Made by a program: the position numbers and the translations under genes. Source: Mycobacterium sp. E183 (GTDB taxonomy: Bacteria > Actinomycetota > Actinomycetes > Mycobacteriales > Mycobacteriaceae). Taken from it: 64,000 nt of DNA. Under the pieces are notes generated by a model. The model did not search any database and had not been told where the DNA came from. It saw nothing but the letters and a program-made list of their open reading frames with translations. Positions 24,611 through 36,584 of the stretch are shown here, in pieces. The stretch lies in the NCBI RefSeq assembly GCF_001667735.1, contig NZ_LZJN01000089.1:1-64000 (forward strand). Reading direction: 5' to 3'. How positions within the stretch are numbered: the stretch's first letter is position 1; the number at the start of each line of letters is the position of its first letter.

Positions 24611-24844
24611 TCACCGGTATTTGATCAGCAGGGCGACCCCGATGATGGACACCAGCCAGATGCCGGTGATGAACAGCGTCAACCGGTCCAGGTTCTTCTC
24701 CACCACCGTCGAGCCGGAAAGGCTGGACTGCACGCCGCCGCCGAACAGTGTCGACAGGCCGCCACCCTTGGCGCGGTGCAGCAGCACCAGCAACACCACC
24801 AGCACGCTGGTGACCACCAGGGTGATCTGCAGGGCCAACTCCAT
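24611..24844 (-). CDS. secG: SecG, preprotein translocase subunit
   Basis: A 77-residue SecG: two membrane helices (residues about 4-22 and 53-75) joined by the conserved cytoplasmic loop HRAKGGGLSTLFGGGVQSS. It supports SecYEA-driven export. The start is ATG 24844. The open frame continues upstream antisense to the MFS gene, but only the last 77 codons look like a protein. Equivalent to Rv1440. Confidence 0.95.
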   Translation of the reverse strand: MELALQITLVVTSVLVVLLVLLHRAKGGGLSTLFGGGVQSSLSGSTVVEKNLDRLTLFITGIWLVSIIGVALLIKYR

Positions 24845-24894
24845 GACGCAAAAGCCTACCGGTTGGCGCGCCGTCGGCCGTAACCGACGCCCGG

Positions 24895-26343
24895 CTACCC
24901 GTCCCAGGCGCGCCGCGGCAGCGCGAACACCAGCGCGAAGGCCGTGACGCTGAGGGCCGCGCTGGCGGCCATGGCCAGAGTCGCGCTGTGCCCGAACGCC
25001 GCCGCCAGGGCCTCGGGTCCGCCCCGGCCGACGTGCAGCGTGCCGAACAGGACGGTGCCGATGATCGCGATCCCGATCGCGCTGCCGACCCGCTGCGCGG
25101 TGCCGATCACACCACTGGCCGCCCCGGCGTCTGCCGCATCGACGGTGGCGACGATGAAGTCGACGTTCGGGGCGATGAACAATCCACTGCCCAGGCCGGC
25201 GATCAAGAGCGGGGCGGCGAGTTGCCAGCCGCCGTACGCGGTGCCCGGCGTCAGGGCGAGCACCAGCCAGATCGCGGTGATACCGACGGCCACCATCCCC
25301 AGCCCGACCACCAGCACGGTCCGGCCGAAGCGCGCCGCCAGGGTGTCGCTCTGGGAGGCGCCGCCGACCAGCCCGATCGCAAACGGTGTCACCACCAGGC
25401 CGGATTGCAGCGCGGTGTGTCCCAGCCCCGCCTGCCACAACAGCGCGATGGTGAAGAAGATGCTCGTGAACGCCGCGAAGTACACCAGGGCGAGCAGCAC
25501 GCCGCCGGTGAAGGACGCATGCGAGAACAGCCGCGGCGGCACCAGCGGGTTGCCCCCGTTCGTCTCGACGTGGCGCTCCCACTGGGCGAAGACCACCAGC
25601 AGCGCGACGGCGCCGGCCATCGAGGCGTACGTCCACAGTGGCCAGCCGTCTTGCTGACCCTGGATCAACGGGACCAGCAACGCGACCAGCGCCGCGGACA
25701 GCAGGATCAGGCCGGCCCAGTCGGCCGACGCCGCCGCACGTTCGGTTCCCGCCGGAAGCAGGATGGCCGCGGCGACGACGGCGAGCACGCCCAACGGCAC
25801 GTTGACGTCGAACACCAACCGCCACCCGGGGTCCGCGCCGAACGCCTGAATGATCAGCCCGCCGATCAGCGGCCCGAGCGCAACGGAGAAGCCGATGGTC
25901 GATCCCATGATCGCCAGGGCCCGCGCCCGCTTGCGCCGGGCGAACATCAGCTGGATCAACGCGGTGATCGGGGTGAAGAAGATGCCACCGCCGAGCCCCT
26001 GCACCGCGCGGGCGCAGACGAGCCCGCTCTCGCCCTGCGCGAGCCCGCACGCCAGGCTCGCCATGGTGAACAAGGACAGGCCCGCGATGAAGACCCATTT
26101 GTGCCCGAACCGGTCCCCCACGCGGCCGGCGGGTATGAGGGCCAAACCGAATGCCAGGGCATAGCCCGAGACGATCCACGACAGTGTGGCGTTCGAGGCC
26201 GAAAGGCTGGTGCGGATGGCAGGCAGGGCAACGTTGACGATCGTGCTGTCCAGCAATGCCATGAAAGCCCCGACCAGCAGCACCGCCAGGGCAAACCAGT
26301 TACGGCGTTCGGTGCCAATGGTTTTCGGTATCGACGCCGTCAC
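24895..26343 (-). CDS. MFS drug exporter, DHA2 (14-helix) family
   Basis: A 482-residue EmrB/QacA-type exporter with about 14 hydrophobic segments. The DHA2 marks are clear: LDSTIVNVALPAI in helix 1, and GRVGDRFGHKWVF and ARAVQGLGGGIFFTP further on. The GTG at 26343 overlaps the stop of the upstream PadR gene (GTGA), so regulator and pump are coupled. The pair has no counterpart between secG and tpiA in M. tuberculosis, as far as I remember. Substrate unknown. Confidence 0.9.
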   Translation of the reverse strand: MTASIPKTIGTERRNWFALAVLLVGAFMALLDSTIVNVALPAIRTSLSASNATLSWIVSGYALAFGLALIPAGRVGDRFGHKWVFIAGLSLFTMASLACGLAQGESGLVCARAVQGLGGGIFFTPITALIQLMFARRKRARALAIMGSTIGFSVALGPLIGGLIIQAFGADPGWRLVFDVNVPLGVLAVVAAAILLPAGTERAAASADWAGLILLSAALVALLVPLIQGQQDGWPLWTYASMAGAVALLVVFAQWERHVETNGGNPLVPPRLFSHASFTGGVLLALVYFAAFTSIFFTIALLWQAGLGHTALQSGLVVTPFAIGLVGGASQSDTLAARFGRTVLVVGLGMVAVGITAIWLVLALTPGTAYGGWQLAAPLLIAGLGSGLFIAPNVDFIVATVDAADAGAASGVIGTAQRVGSAIGIAIIGTVLFGTLHVGRGGPEALAAAFGHSATLAMAASAALSVTAFALVFALPRRAWDG

Positions 26344-26906
26344 GCTTCGTCACCTCCCGCGCGCCGGCCGGCGACGATGGCGGGGAGCGCCGCGGAAAGC
26401 TCCTCATGCCAACCGATTTCGGCGCGCAGCCGGTCGGCCCTGTGCTTCATGACCAGCTTCTCGGCGAGGGTGAGGTAGCGGTCGATGGCGGCGGCATGGG
26501 CTTCCCACTCGGCGAGCATGGCACTCAGCGATGTGATCCGGGCCGCGATGGTCACCGGCAGGTCACCGAGATGGTCGGGCTGCAACCGGGTGATCGCCAG
26601 GTCGAATGGGTCGGGTTTGATGACGATCTCGCGGAGCGCGCGCAGCCGCAGACCGCCCAGCGCCTCGCGACCGGCATCGGTGATGGCCCAGATCTGCCGT
26701 TGCGGATACGCACCGGACCGCTCGACGCGCACCTCCTCGATGAGGTCCTCGGCGGCCAGTCGTTTGATCGCCCCGTACAGGGCGCCGACGGTGATGTCCG
26801 TCCACAGGGCCACGTGCTCTTCCTCGGCGAGCAGCCGGAGCTGGTGTCCATGCATCGGGCCACGCTCCTCGAGCCCCGCCAGGATGAAGATCCGTATCGA
26901 CGACAC
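26340..26906 (-). CDS. PadR family transcriptional regulator
   Basis: A 188-residue PadR-type regulator: an N-terminal winged helix (MHGHQLRLLAEEEHVALWTD, then VGALYGAIKRLAAEDLIEEV) and a helical C-terminal dimerisation domain (PadR C-terminal, about residues 95-180). The start is GTG 26906. Such regulators usually repress an adjacent multidrug pump and release on binding its substrate, which fits the coupled MFS gene. A palindrome just upstream may be its operator. Confidence 0.9.
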   Translation of the reverse strand: MSSIRIFILAGLEERGPMHGHQLRLLAEEEHVALWTDITVGALYGAIKRLAAEDLIEEVRVERSGAYPQRQIWAITDAGREALGGLRLRALREIVIKPDPFDLAITRLQPDHLGDLPVTIAARITSLSAMLAEWEAHAAAIDRYLTLAEKLVMKHRADRLRAEIGWHEELSAALPAIVAGRRAGGDEA

Positions 26907-26911
26907 GCAAC

Positions 26912-26931
26912 TACTCTCGCACGAGTACTCG
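26912..26931. promoter_or_regulatory. candidate PadR operator
   Basis: Overlapping inverted repeats, TACTC-N6-GAGTA (26912-26927) and CGAGTACTCG (26922-26931), begin six bases upstream of the padR start. The position over the promoter region fits autoregulation. The sequence does not match the classic ATGT-ACAT PadR half-sites, so assignment rests on position. Confidence 0.4.
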
Positions 26932-26967
26932 CTCGCGGTCTAGAGGGCAATGCTCTTCGACTGACTT

Positions 26968-26998
26968 ATCCCCGTGCCGGGGTTTCGAGTCCCCCGGT
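26968..26998. terminator. hairpin with tRNA T-arm-like loop after tpiA
   Basis: CCGGGG and CCCCGG (26977-26982 and 26992-26997) flank the loop TTTCGAGTC, giving a stem that could end gap-pgk-tpiA transcription on the minus strand. The loop and stem look like the T-arm of a tRNA read on the plus strand, but no acceptor 5' half, D-arm or anticodon stem precedes it, so it is not a tRNA gene. It may be a tRNA remnant left by an integration event. Confidence 0.4.
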
Positions 26999-27019
26999 GC
27001 CGGTTCGCGCCGGCCGGGG

Positions 27020-27805
27020 CTACGGCAGCGGCCCGCCGGCGGCGATGGCCGCCAGCGTGGCGAACTGCTCGCCGTCCAGCGATGCGCCCCCGACCAGGCC
27101 GCCGTCGACGTCCTCCTGAGCGACGAGATCGCCGACGTTCTTGGCGTTCATCGAACCGCCGTAGAGCACCCGGACGCTTTCGGCGATCTTTGGCGAGGCG
27201 AGGGACGCCAACCCTTTGCGGATCGCCGCACACACCTCCTGGGCGTCGGCGGAGCTGGCCACCCGGCCGGTGCCGATCGCCCAGACCGGCTCGTAGGCGA
27301 TCACCACGTTGGCGATCTGCTCGGCCGATAGCCCGGCCAGCGAGCCGCGCAGCTGGTTTTCGCAGTAACTGACGTGCTCGCCCGCTTCCCGAGTCTCGAG
27401 GTGCTCGCCGATGCACACGATCGGGGTCAGCTCGTGCTTGAGCGCCGCGGCGGCCTTCGCGGCCACCAGCGCGTCGTCCTCGTTGTGATAGGTGCGCCGC
27501 TCGGAGTGGCCGACCACGACGAAGCTGCAACCGAGCTTGGCCAGGAAGGCCCCGCTGATGTCACCGGTGTAGGCGCCCGAGTCGTGCGGGGACAGGTCCT
27601 GGCCGCCGTAGGTCAGCCGCAACTTGTCGCCGTCGACCAAGGTCTGCACGCTGCGCAGGTCGGTGAACGGCGGCAAGACGGTGACGTCGACCTTGTCGTA
27701 GTACTTGTCGGGCAGCGCGAACGCGATCTTCTGCACCAGCGCGATCGCCTCGAAGTGATTGAGATTCATCTTCCAGTTGCCGGCGATCAGCGGCTTGCGG
27801 CTCAC
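27020..27805 (-). CDS. tpiA: triosephosphate isomerase
   Basis: A 261-residue TIM barrel interconverting dihydroxyacetone phosphate and glyceraldehyde 3-phosphate. Active-site residues are all present: GNWKMN near residue 9, the His of VVVGHSERR, the catalytic Glu in [12 protein letters not shown] and the phosphate loop [11 protein letters not shown]. The GTG overlaps the pgk stop. Third gene of the gap-pgk-tpiA operon; Rv1438. Confidence 0.96.
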   Translation of the reverse strand: MSRKPLIAGNWKMNLNHFEAIALVQKIAFALPDKYYDKVDVTVLPPFTDLRSVQTLVDGDKLRLTYGGQDLSPHDSGAYTGDISGAFLAKLGCSFVVVGHSERRTYHNEDDALVAAKAAAALKHELTPIVCIGEHLETREAGEHVSYCENQLRGSLAGLSAEQIANVVIAYEPVWAIGTGRVASSADAQEVCAAIRKGLASLASPKIAESVRVLYGGSMNAKNVGDLVAQEDVDGGLVGGASLDGEQFATLAAIAAGGPLP

Positions 27806-29040
27806 GCGTCTCCTCCACTTGGTTGCGGCTCCCCGAGCACCTCGATGCCCGGCAGCGTCTTGCCCTCAAGGTATTCCAGCGACGCGCCTCCGCCGGTGGA
27901 GATGTGCGAGAAGTCGGCCTCGGGGATGCCCAGGGCACGCACCGCGGCGGCGGAGTCACCGCCGCCCACCACACTGAACGCACCCTTGCCGGTGGCCGCG
28001 GCGATGGCCTCGGCGACGCCCCTGGTGCCCGTGGCGAACGCCGGGAACTCGAACACGCCCATGGGGCCGTTCCAGAAGACGGTGCGGGCGTTGGACAGCA
28101 GGGCCGCGAACCGCTTCACCGATTCGGGCCCGATGTCCAGCCCGATCACGTCGTCTCCGATGGCGTCGGCGGCCACCGTCTGCGGCGGCGAGTCGGCGGC
28201 GAATTGCTCGGCCACCACGACGTCCCTCGGCAGCCGCAGCACGTCGACGTAGGTGTCCAGCAGCCGGCGACAGGTGTCCACCATCTCTTCTTCGAGCAGC
28301 GACTTACCCACCGAAAAGCCTTGTGCGGCAAGGAATGTGAAGCACATACCGCCGCCGATCACGATGCTGTCGGCCTTGGTCGCCAGCGATTCGATGACGC
28401 CGAGCTTGTCGGACACCTTCGACCCGCCGAGCACGACGGCGTAGGGCCGCTCGGTGGAGCTGGTCAGCTGCTCCAGGACCGCGATCTCCTCGGCCACCAG
28501 CTTGCCCGCGTAATGCGGCAGCAGCGTGGCCACGTCGTACACCGAGGCCTGCTTGCGGTGCACCACGCCGAAACCGTCGGAGACGAAAGCGCCTCCGGGC
28601 GAGACCAATTCGGCGAGTTCGCGGGCGAGCGCGAGTCGCTCCCCGTCGTCCTTGCTGGTTTCGCGCGGATCGAAGCGGATGTTCTCCAGCAGCAGGACGT
28701 CACCGTCCGTGAGCCCCTCGGCCCGGGCCAGCGCGTCACCGCCGACGACATCGCCGGCGAGCTGCACGTGCCGGCCGAGCTGCTCGCCGAGCGCCGCGGC
28801 GACCGGCGCCAGCGACAACTTCGGGTCCGGCCCGTTCTTCGGCCGACCGAGGTGCGCGGCGATCACCACCTTGGCCCCGGCGTCGACGAGCGCCTGCAAC
28901 GTCGGCACCGATGCGGTGATCCGGCCGGGGTCGGTGATCGCGCCCTCTTCGTCGAGCGGGACGTTCAGGTCGGAGCGCACCAGCACGCCTCGACCCGAAA
29001 CCCCTTCGGCCAGGAGGTCTTCGAGTGTAGGAACGGCCAC
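27802..29040 (-). CDS. pgk: phosphoglycerate kinase
   Basis: A 412-residue kinase of lower glycolysis, transferring phosphate from 1,3-bisphosphoglycerate to ADP. It shows the N-terminal RSDLNVPLD, the substrate block [12 protein letters not shown], and the C-terminal nucleotide-binding WNGPMGVFE and [12 protein letters not shown]. The GTG at 29040 ([14 protein letters not shown]) gives the family length; the frame is open for 21 more codons upstream but that would overlap gap. It starts five bases after the gap stop. Rv1437. Confidence 0.95.
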   Translation of the reverse strand: MAVPTLEDLLAEGVSGRGVLVRSDLNVPLDEEGAITDPGRITASVPTLQALVDAGAKVVIAAHLGRPKNGPDPKLSLAPVAAALGEQLGRHVQLAGDVVGGDALARAEGLTDGDVLLLENIRFDPRETSKDDGERLALARELAELVSPGGAFVSDGFGVVHRKQASVYDVATLLPHYAGKLVAEEIAVLEQLTSSTERPYAVVLGGSKVSDKLGVIESLATKADSIVIGGGMCFTFLAAQGFSVGKSLLEEEMVDTCRRLLDTYVDVLRLPRDVVVAEQFAADSPPQTVAADAIGDDVIGLDIGPESVKRFAALLSNARTVFWNGPMGVFEFPAFATGTRGVAEAIAAATGKGAFSVVGGGDSAAAVRALGIPEADFSHISTGGGASLEYLEGKTLPGIEVLGEPQPSGGDA

Positions 29041-29045
29041 GACGA

Positions 29046-31599
<2,554 letters not shown>

Positions 31600-31603
<4 letters not shown>

Positions 31604-33363
31604 CGAGCGCTGCGCCGCGACGGGTCACCGCGGCCGATCACATGCACGGGCAACTCGTCACCGGGCTCGGGCCACGGCTGGCGGGTGAGCATGTCCTCGA
31701 CGTTGACATAGCCTTCCTCGATCAGTCCAGCCTTGGCGTCGAAGATGCGGTACCACTGCTTCTGGATGTGGATGGGCTGACCCTCGAGGACGATCACCCG
31801 GACGTCGCCCTCGGAGAAGTGGCAACGGCGCTGCACGGCTTCGAGCAGCTGCTCGTTGTGCAGGTGGCCCTCTCCGAAGTTCCAGCCGACGAGCGGCCCG
31901 GCGACGATTTCGCCCTCGCGGATCTTGTAATCGGCTTCGTCGTCGATCGCGCGAGGCACCAGGGCGTTGAGCGCGCGGCCGTGCAGGTGCATGGCCCGGA
32001 AGGCGGCGGTCTTGTCCGCCATGATCTCCGCGGTCTCCGGGTCGTAAAGCCGGGCCAGCTGGTTGACGACGAGGGCGGAGCTCTTGACGATCTCGGCGTC
32101 GATCTTTTCCTCCGCGCCGGTGCGGAAGCACCACACGCTGGACGCCCAGTTGCCGGCGTAGTACCTCATCGCGGGCAGGAACGAAATCTTTTTGGGGAAC
32201 ATGTTTCCCGCGATCACGAATGCCAGCGCGGCGATGACGAGGGCCCACAGCAGCGGCGAACGCAAATCGGTGGCCCGGATCGAGGCGTAGTGCCCGAACA
32301 GATAGAAGAGCGAGAAGATGAAGAAGACGTTCCACTCCAACGGAACTCCCATCGGGAGGTTGGAAATGATGTTGAGGTGAAAGATCACCATGAATCCGAT
32401 CAGGAACCACCGCCACGGGTGATCGCCGGCGAAGAAGACCAGCACCGTCGGAACCACGAATTCGGCTGTGGTGCCGCCGACGTGGGCCATCATCTTCGGC
32501 AACCAGGTGGGACGCAGATCGTTGATGTGGTCGCGGTACAGCATGTGCTTGACCGGGTTGAACAATGTGGGCCGCAGCAGCGCGTTGTTGCTCGTCATCA
32601 CCGACACCACGTACGGGAAGTGGTGGTTGAGCTTGGATGTTGCGGCGCCCCACCACAACAGCAGCATGATGAGCTTGTATGCCGCGATCTGATCGGTGAA
32701 CGGAAAGAAGAACACGAACAGCTTGAGCCAGTAGTGCTCGCCACGCGCGGCCAGGAAGATGGTCTTGTCGCGCAGGCCCAGTACCGCCAGCGCGACGATC
32801 GTCGGGATGACGCGGACGGGGTCGATCAGGCCGACGTCCCCGGCCGCGGTGACCGGCCCGCCGTGGCCGGGCGACAGCAGCGCCCACACTCCGCCGGCCA
32901 AAACGATTGCGTACAGCGCAACGTCGACGGCGGTGCGGCTGTCACCGGCGGTGAACGGCACCTTTCCGGGCCACGCCGGCAGCCGAATCGTGTTGGGCCG
33001 CAACCAGTACAAGATTCCGCCGATGGGCGGCATGAACCGTCCGGTCAGCGGACCGGACCCACAACCCAGGCCCATCACCTCGAACAGCAGCGTGAAGACG
33101 ATGACCTTCTGGTAGACGATCGGCTGCGTCCACCAGTCGGCGATGCGGCCGAGCCCGCCGAGGCCCGGGGTCAGCGAGATGACCGCGGCGGGGACGGCGA
33201 TGTACAGGGCGATCTTGAGCAGGTAAAGCAGATACACGGCATACGGTGTCCCGAAGCCGTGTTCCGCCCAGTGCCGCGTCACCACCTGCAGCCGGGTGGC
33301 CCGGGGCAGTGTGGGCCAGGTCTTGCGATCGACGTCGGGAAGGTCAGGGGTCATGAATCCCAT
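31600..33363 (-). CDS. DUF3556 membrane protein
   Basis: A 587-residue protein with about ten hydrophobic segments in residues 40-400, and a soluble C-terminal part of about 180 residues (KIDAEIVKSSALVVNQLARL onward) that ends in a short Arg-rich tail. The family is mycobacterial/actinobacterial and uncharacterised. The soluble part has conserved charged and Trp residues (GPLVGWNFGEGHLHNEQ) that could be catalytic, but I recognise no enzyme fold. The start is ATG 33363 or 33354. Coupled to the downstream oxidoreductase, which suggests joint action on a membrane lipid. Position of Rv1431. Confidence 0.8.
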
Positions 33364-33504
33364 GGCGGCCTCGTTCGGTGTCGGAGGAAACCAGTTGGCC
33401 CGTCAAATGTATCGGCACCGCGGTGCGGGCGTGGCCGATTCGGCCGGCCTCAGCCCGCCCACGCTCGCTTGAGGGACGTAAAACGCTGCGCGGTAAGCGA
33501 ATTG

Positions 33505-33831
33505 CTAGCGGACAGCGGATCGCGGGCGAGGGGATTGAACGGGCGGGTCGGCTGGGGCCCGGCGGGCGAAGCGGCTTCGCAATCGCTCGAGCATGCCGTC
33601 GAGATTGTCCCGATCCTGTTCCTCGATGCGCGCCATGCGCCGGAGGTTGCAGACGGCATCCACGTCGCCGCCGGCTTGCGCGGTCGCGATCGCCTTCTGG
33701 TAGTCGTCGAGCCGCTGTTCGATGAGCCTGCGATTCTGGGAGAGCAACCGCACGAAGTAGTCGGCCTGGCGCTGGTCGGCCGCGTCGGGGGCGTCTGCGG
33801 CAGCCCGGTCGGCGCTCGGCGCCGACGGCAC
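33505..33831 (-). CDS. small conserved helical protein, unknown function
   Basis: A 108-residue product from GTG 33831, chosen because GAGGGGA lies about five bases upstream. The coherent core is ADYFVRLLSQNRRLIEQRLD through MARIEEQDRDNLDGMLERLR, an amphipathic helical hairpin rich in Arg and Glu. Starting at ATG 33951 would add a 40-residue Arg/Ser-rich stretch that looks non-coding. Similar short proteins occur in other mycobacteria. No function is known. Confidence 0.65.
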   Translation of the reverse strand: MPSAPSADRAAADAPDAADQRQADYFVRLLSQNRRLIEQRLDDYQKAIATAQAGGDVDAVCNLRRMARIEEQDRDNLDGMLERLRSRFARRAPADPPVQSPRPRSAVR

Positions 33832-34142
33832 GGATCCCCTCGATTCGGGACGGGCCAGCCCGGCGTGCGCACGACGTACCCGATGCTCACGGGAGCCGAC
33901 CCTGCGGCTGCCCCGGGCGCTGCGCTCTGCGGACAAACCGGCAACGTCCATCGGGTTCCGTTTCTCGAAATTTCACTGAGGGCGTCGTAACAATAACGCC
34001 CGCACCCCGCCGGCACCATATCCCCGGAAAGGGAAAGAGATAAACACCATGACGGCCGGCCCGCACCGGTCGCTACCATCGAGGAACTCGACGCGGCTCG
34101 TTCAGATCCGAGGCAGCCTCGCGGGAGCGTCAAGGGAGGAAC
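33832..34142. other. non-coding gap between divergent genes
   Basis: About 310 bases between the helical hypothetical gene (minus) and the acyltransferase gene (plus). It may hold the extra codons of the minus-strand gene (to 33951) if the longer start is used. The rest, with an AT-richer patch near 33960-34055, should carry two divergent promoters, but I see no site clear enough to call. Confidence 0.5.
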
Positions 34143-34952
34143 GTGACCGACGACGATCACCCCGATGTCGGCGACATCGGCAAATTCGACCCCGTGTTGA
34201 CCCAGCGCCTGATGGGCGTGATGCGCCCGGCCATGAAGACCTACTTCCGGTCGGAGGTGCACGGGCTCGGCGCCTTCCCGCCCGGCGGTGCGCTGGTCGT
34301 CGGTAACCATTCCGGCGGCATGTTCCCGATGGACGTCCCGATCTTCACGGTCCACTTCTACGAGAAGTTCGGCTACGACCGGCCGGTCTACACGCTGAGC
34401 CACGACATCCTGATGACCGGCCCCACCGGGGAGTTCTTCCGGCGCACCGGATACATCCGGGCCAACCGGGAGAACGCGGCCCAAGCCCTGCGGTCAGGCG
34501 GGGTCGTGATCGTCTTCCCGGGCGGAGACTACGACGCATACCGGCCCACGCTCGCGGAGAACGTCATCGACTTCAACGGCCGCAAGGGATACGTCAGGAC
34601 GGCGATCGACGCCGGCGTCCCCATCGTCCCCGCGGTGTCCATCGGAGGGCAGGAGACCCAGCTCTACCTGTCGCGCGGCACCTGGCTGGCCGAGCGGCTC
34701 GGCATCAAGCGCCTCCTGCGCAGCGCCATCCTGCCGCTGTCGTTCGGCTTCCCGTTCGGCTTCAGCGCGGTGATCCCGCCGAACCTGCCCCTGCCCACCA
34801 AAATCGTCACGCAGGTGCTCGAGCCGATCGACATCGCCGCGCAATTCGGTGAGGACCCGGACGTCGACGAGGTCGACGAGCACGTGCGGTCGGTCATGCA
34901 GCAGGCCCTCAAGGACCTGGCCGCCAAGCGACGCTTCCCGATCCTGGGCTGA
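34143..34952 (+). CDS. phospholipid/glycerol acyltransferase family protein
   Basis: A 269-residue PlsC-like acyltransferase. The N-terminal block VVGNHSGGMFPMDVPIF corresponds to motif I, but the usual H-x4-D spacing is altered (the next Asp is eight residues after the His). FFRRTGYIRANRENA and VFPGGDYDAYRP match motifs II and III, with FPGG in place of FPEG. GTG 34143 follows GGGAGGA closely. It heads a coupled run with fadD12 and lipO, so an acyl-CoA-dependent lipid acylation is likely. Position of Rv1428c. Confidence 0.85.
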   Translation: MTDDDHPDVGDIGKFDPVLTQRLMGVMRPAMKTYFRSEVHGLGAFPPGGALVVGNHSGGMFPMDVPIFTVHFYEKFGYDRPVYTLSHDILMTGPTGEFFRRTGYIRANRENAAQALRSGGVVIVFPGGDYDAYRPTLAENVIDFNGRKGYVRTAIDAGVPIVPAVSIGGQETQLYLSRGTWLAERLGIKRLLRSAILPLSFGFPFGFSAVIPPNLPLPTKIVTQVLEPIDIAAQFGEDPDVDEVDEHVRSVMQQALKDLAAKRRFPILG

Positions 34953-34955
34953 CCC

Positions 34956-36584
34956 GTGGCTTCTCCGTTGAGTCCTATCAGCCACGCCCTCGGCGTCATC
35001 TCCACGCTGCGCCGCGCCGGCATGATCGCGCCGATGCGGCCCGACCGCTACCTGAAGATCGCCTCGGCCATGCGCCGCGAGGGGCTGGGGATGACCGTCG
35101 GCTTCGCCAGCGCGGCGCAACGCTGCCCGGACCGGCCGGGCCTGATCGACGAACTCGGCACGCTGACCTGGCGCCAGCTCGACGAGCGCATCAATGCCCT
35201 CGCCGCGGCGCTGCAGCAGCTGCCCACGGGCCAACCCAAGGTCGTCGGGATCATGTGCCGCAACCACCGCGGCTTCGTCGAGTCGGTGGTGGCCGTCAAC
35301 CGGCTCGGCTCCGACGTGGTGCTGCTGAACACGTCGTTCGCCGGTCCCGCGCTCGCCGAGGTGGTCAACCGCGAGGGCGTCGACGCCGTCATCTACGACG
35401 AGGAGTTCACCGAGACGGTGGACCGGGCGCTGGCCGACAAGCCGGACGCCACCCGCATCGTGGCCTGGACCGACGGCGACCACGACCTGACCGTCGAGAA
35501 GCTCATCACCGATCACGCAGGCCAGCGGCCGGAACGCTCCGGCCGCAAGGGCAGGATGATCTTGCTGACCTCCGGCACGACCGGAACGCCCAAGGGGGCC
35601 AACCAAACCGGTGGCAATGCCGGCATCGGCACCCTCAAGGCCATTCTGGACCGCACGCCGTGGCGGGCCGAGGAGACGATCGTGGTCGTGGCGCCGATGT
35701 TCCACGCCTGGGGTTTTTCGCAGTTGATCTTCGCGGCGTCGATGGCGTGCACGGTGGTGACCCGGCGCAAGTTCGATCCGGAGGCGACGCTGGACCTGAT
35801 CGACCGGCACCACGCGACCGGCCTGGCGGTGGTTCCGGTGATGTTCGACCGCATCATGGAGCTGCCGCCCGAGGTTCGAAAGCGCTACAGCTGCAAGTCA
35901 TTGCGCTTCGCCGCGGCGTCCGGCTCACGGATGCGTCCGGACGTCGTCACCGCGTTCATGGACGAGTTCGGTGACGTGATCTACAACAACTACAACGCCA
36001 CCGAGGCCGGCATGATCGCCACCGCCACCCCGGCGGACCTGCGCGCGGCGCCCGACACCGCGGGACGGGCCGCCGGCGGGACCGAAATCCGCATCCTGGA
36101 CAGCGAATTCAACGAGCTGCCCACCGGCGAGGTCGGCACGATCTACGTCCGCAACGACACCCAGTTCGAGGGCTACACCTCGGGGGCCACCAAGGATTTT
36201 CACGCCGGGTTCATGTCGTCGGGCGACGTCGGCTATCTGGACGAGGCCGGCCGCTTGTTCGTGGTCGGCCGCGACGACGAGATGATCGTCTCCGGCGGTG
36301 AGAACGTCTACCCGATCGAGGTGGAGAAGATCCTGGCGGCGCACGACGACGTGGCCGAGGCCGCGGTGATCGGCGTCGACGACGAGCAGTACGGGCAGCG
36401 CCTGGCGGCGTTCGTCGTGCTGGGCGACGGCGCCGAGGCGACGCCCGAGACCCTCAAGCAACACGTCCGGGACAACCTGGCCAACTACAAGGTCCCCCGC
36501 GAAATCGCCGTCGTCGACGAACTGCCGCGCAGCAGCACCGGCAAGATTTTGCGCAACGAACTGCAGTCGCGGGTCAACGGCTGA
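34956..36584 (+). CDS. fadD12: FadD12-type fatty acyl-CoA synthetase
   Basis: A 542-residue adenylate-forming enzyme activating fatty acids to acyl-CoA. The core motifs are MILLTSGTTGTPKGANQ, NNYNATEAGMIA, SGDVGYLDEAGRLFVVGRDD and the C-terminal lysine region SSTGKILRNEL. The GTG at 34956 is three bases after the acyltransferase stop. It probably supplies acyl-CoA to its neighbours. Equivalent in position to Rv1427c. Confidence 0.93.
   Translation: MASPLSPISHALGVISTLRRAGMIAPMRPDRYLKIASAMRREGLGMTVGFASAAQRCPDRPGLIDELGTLTWRQLDERINALAAALQQLPTGQPKVVGIMCRNHRGFVESVVAVNRLGSDVVLLNTSFAGPALAEVVNREGVDAVIYDEEFTETVDRALADKPDATRIVAWTDGDHDLTVEKLITDHAGQRPERSGRKGRMILLTSGTTGTPKGANQTGGNAGIGTLKAILDRTPWRAEETIVVVAPMFHAWGFSQLIFAASMACTVVTRRKFDPEATLDLIDRHHATGLAVVPVMFDRIMELPPEVRKRYSCKSLRFAAASGSRMRPDVVTAFMDEFGDVIYNNYNATEAGMIATATPADLRAAPDTAGRAAGGTEIRILDSEFNELPTGEVGTIYVRNDTQFEGYTSGATKDFHAGFMSSGDVGYLDEAGRLFVVGRDDEMIVSGGENVYPIEVEKILAAHDDVAEAAVIGVDDEQYGQRLAAFVVLGDGAEATPETLKQHVRDNLANYKVPREIAVVDELPRSSTGKILRNELQSRVNG

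Noticed and set aside
24845..26179. Upstream extension of the secG frame
   Set aside because: It runs parallel to the MFS gene in another frame and encodes an Arg-rich shadow; SecG starts at 24844.
26941..27005. A tRNA gene
   Set aside because: Only a T-arm-like hairpin is visible; the T-stem has a mismatch next to the loop and there is no acceptor, D-arm or anticodon stem.
33832..33951. Longer start (ATG 33951) for the small helical protein
   Set aside because: The added 40 residues are Arg/Ser-rich and low in complexity, while GTG 33831 has a good ribosome-binding site; kept only as an alternative.
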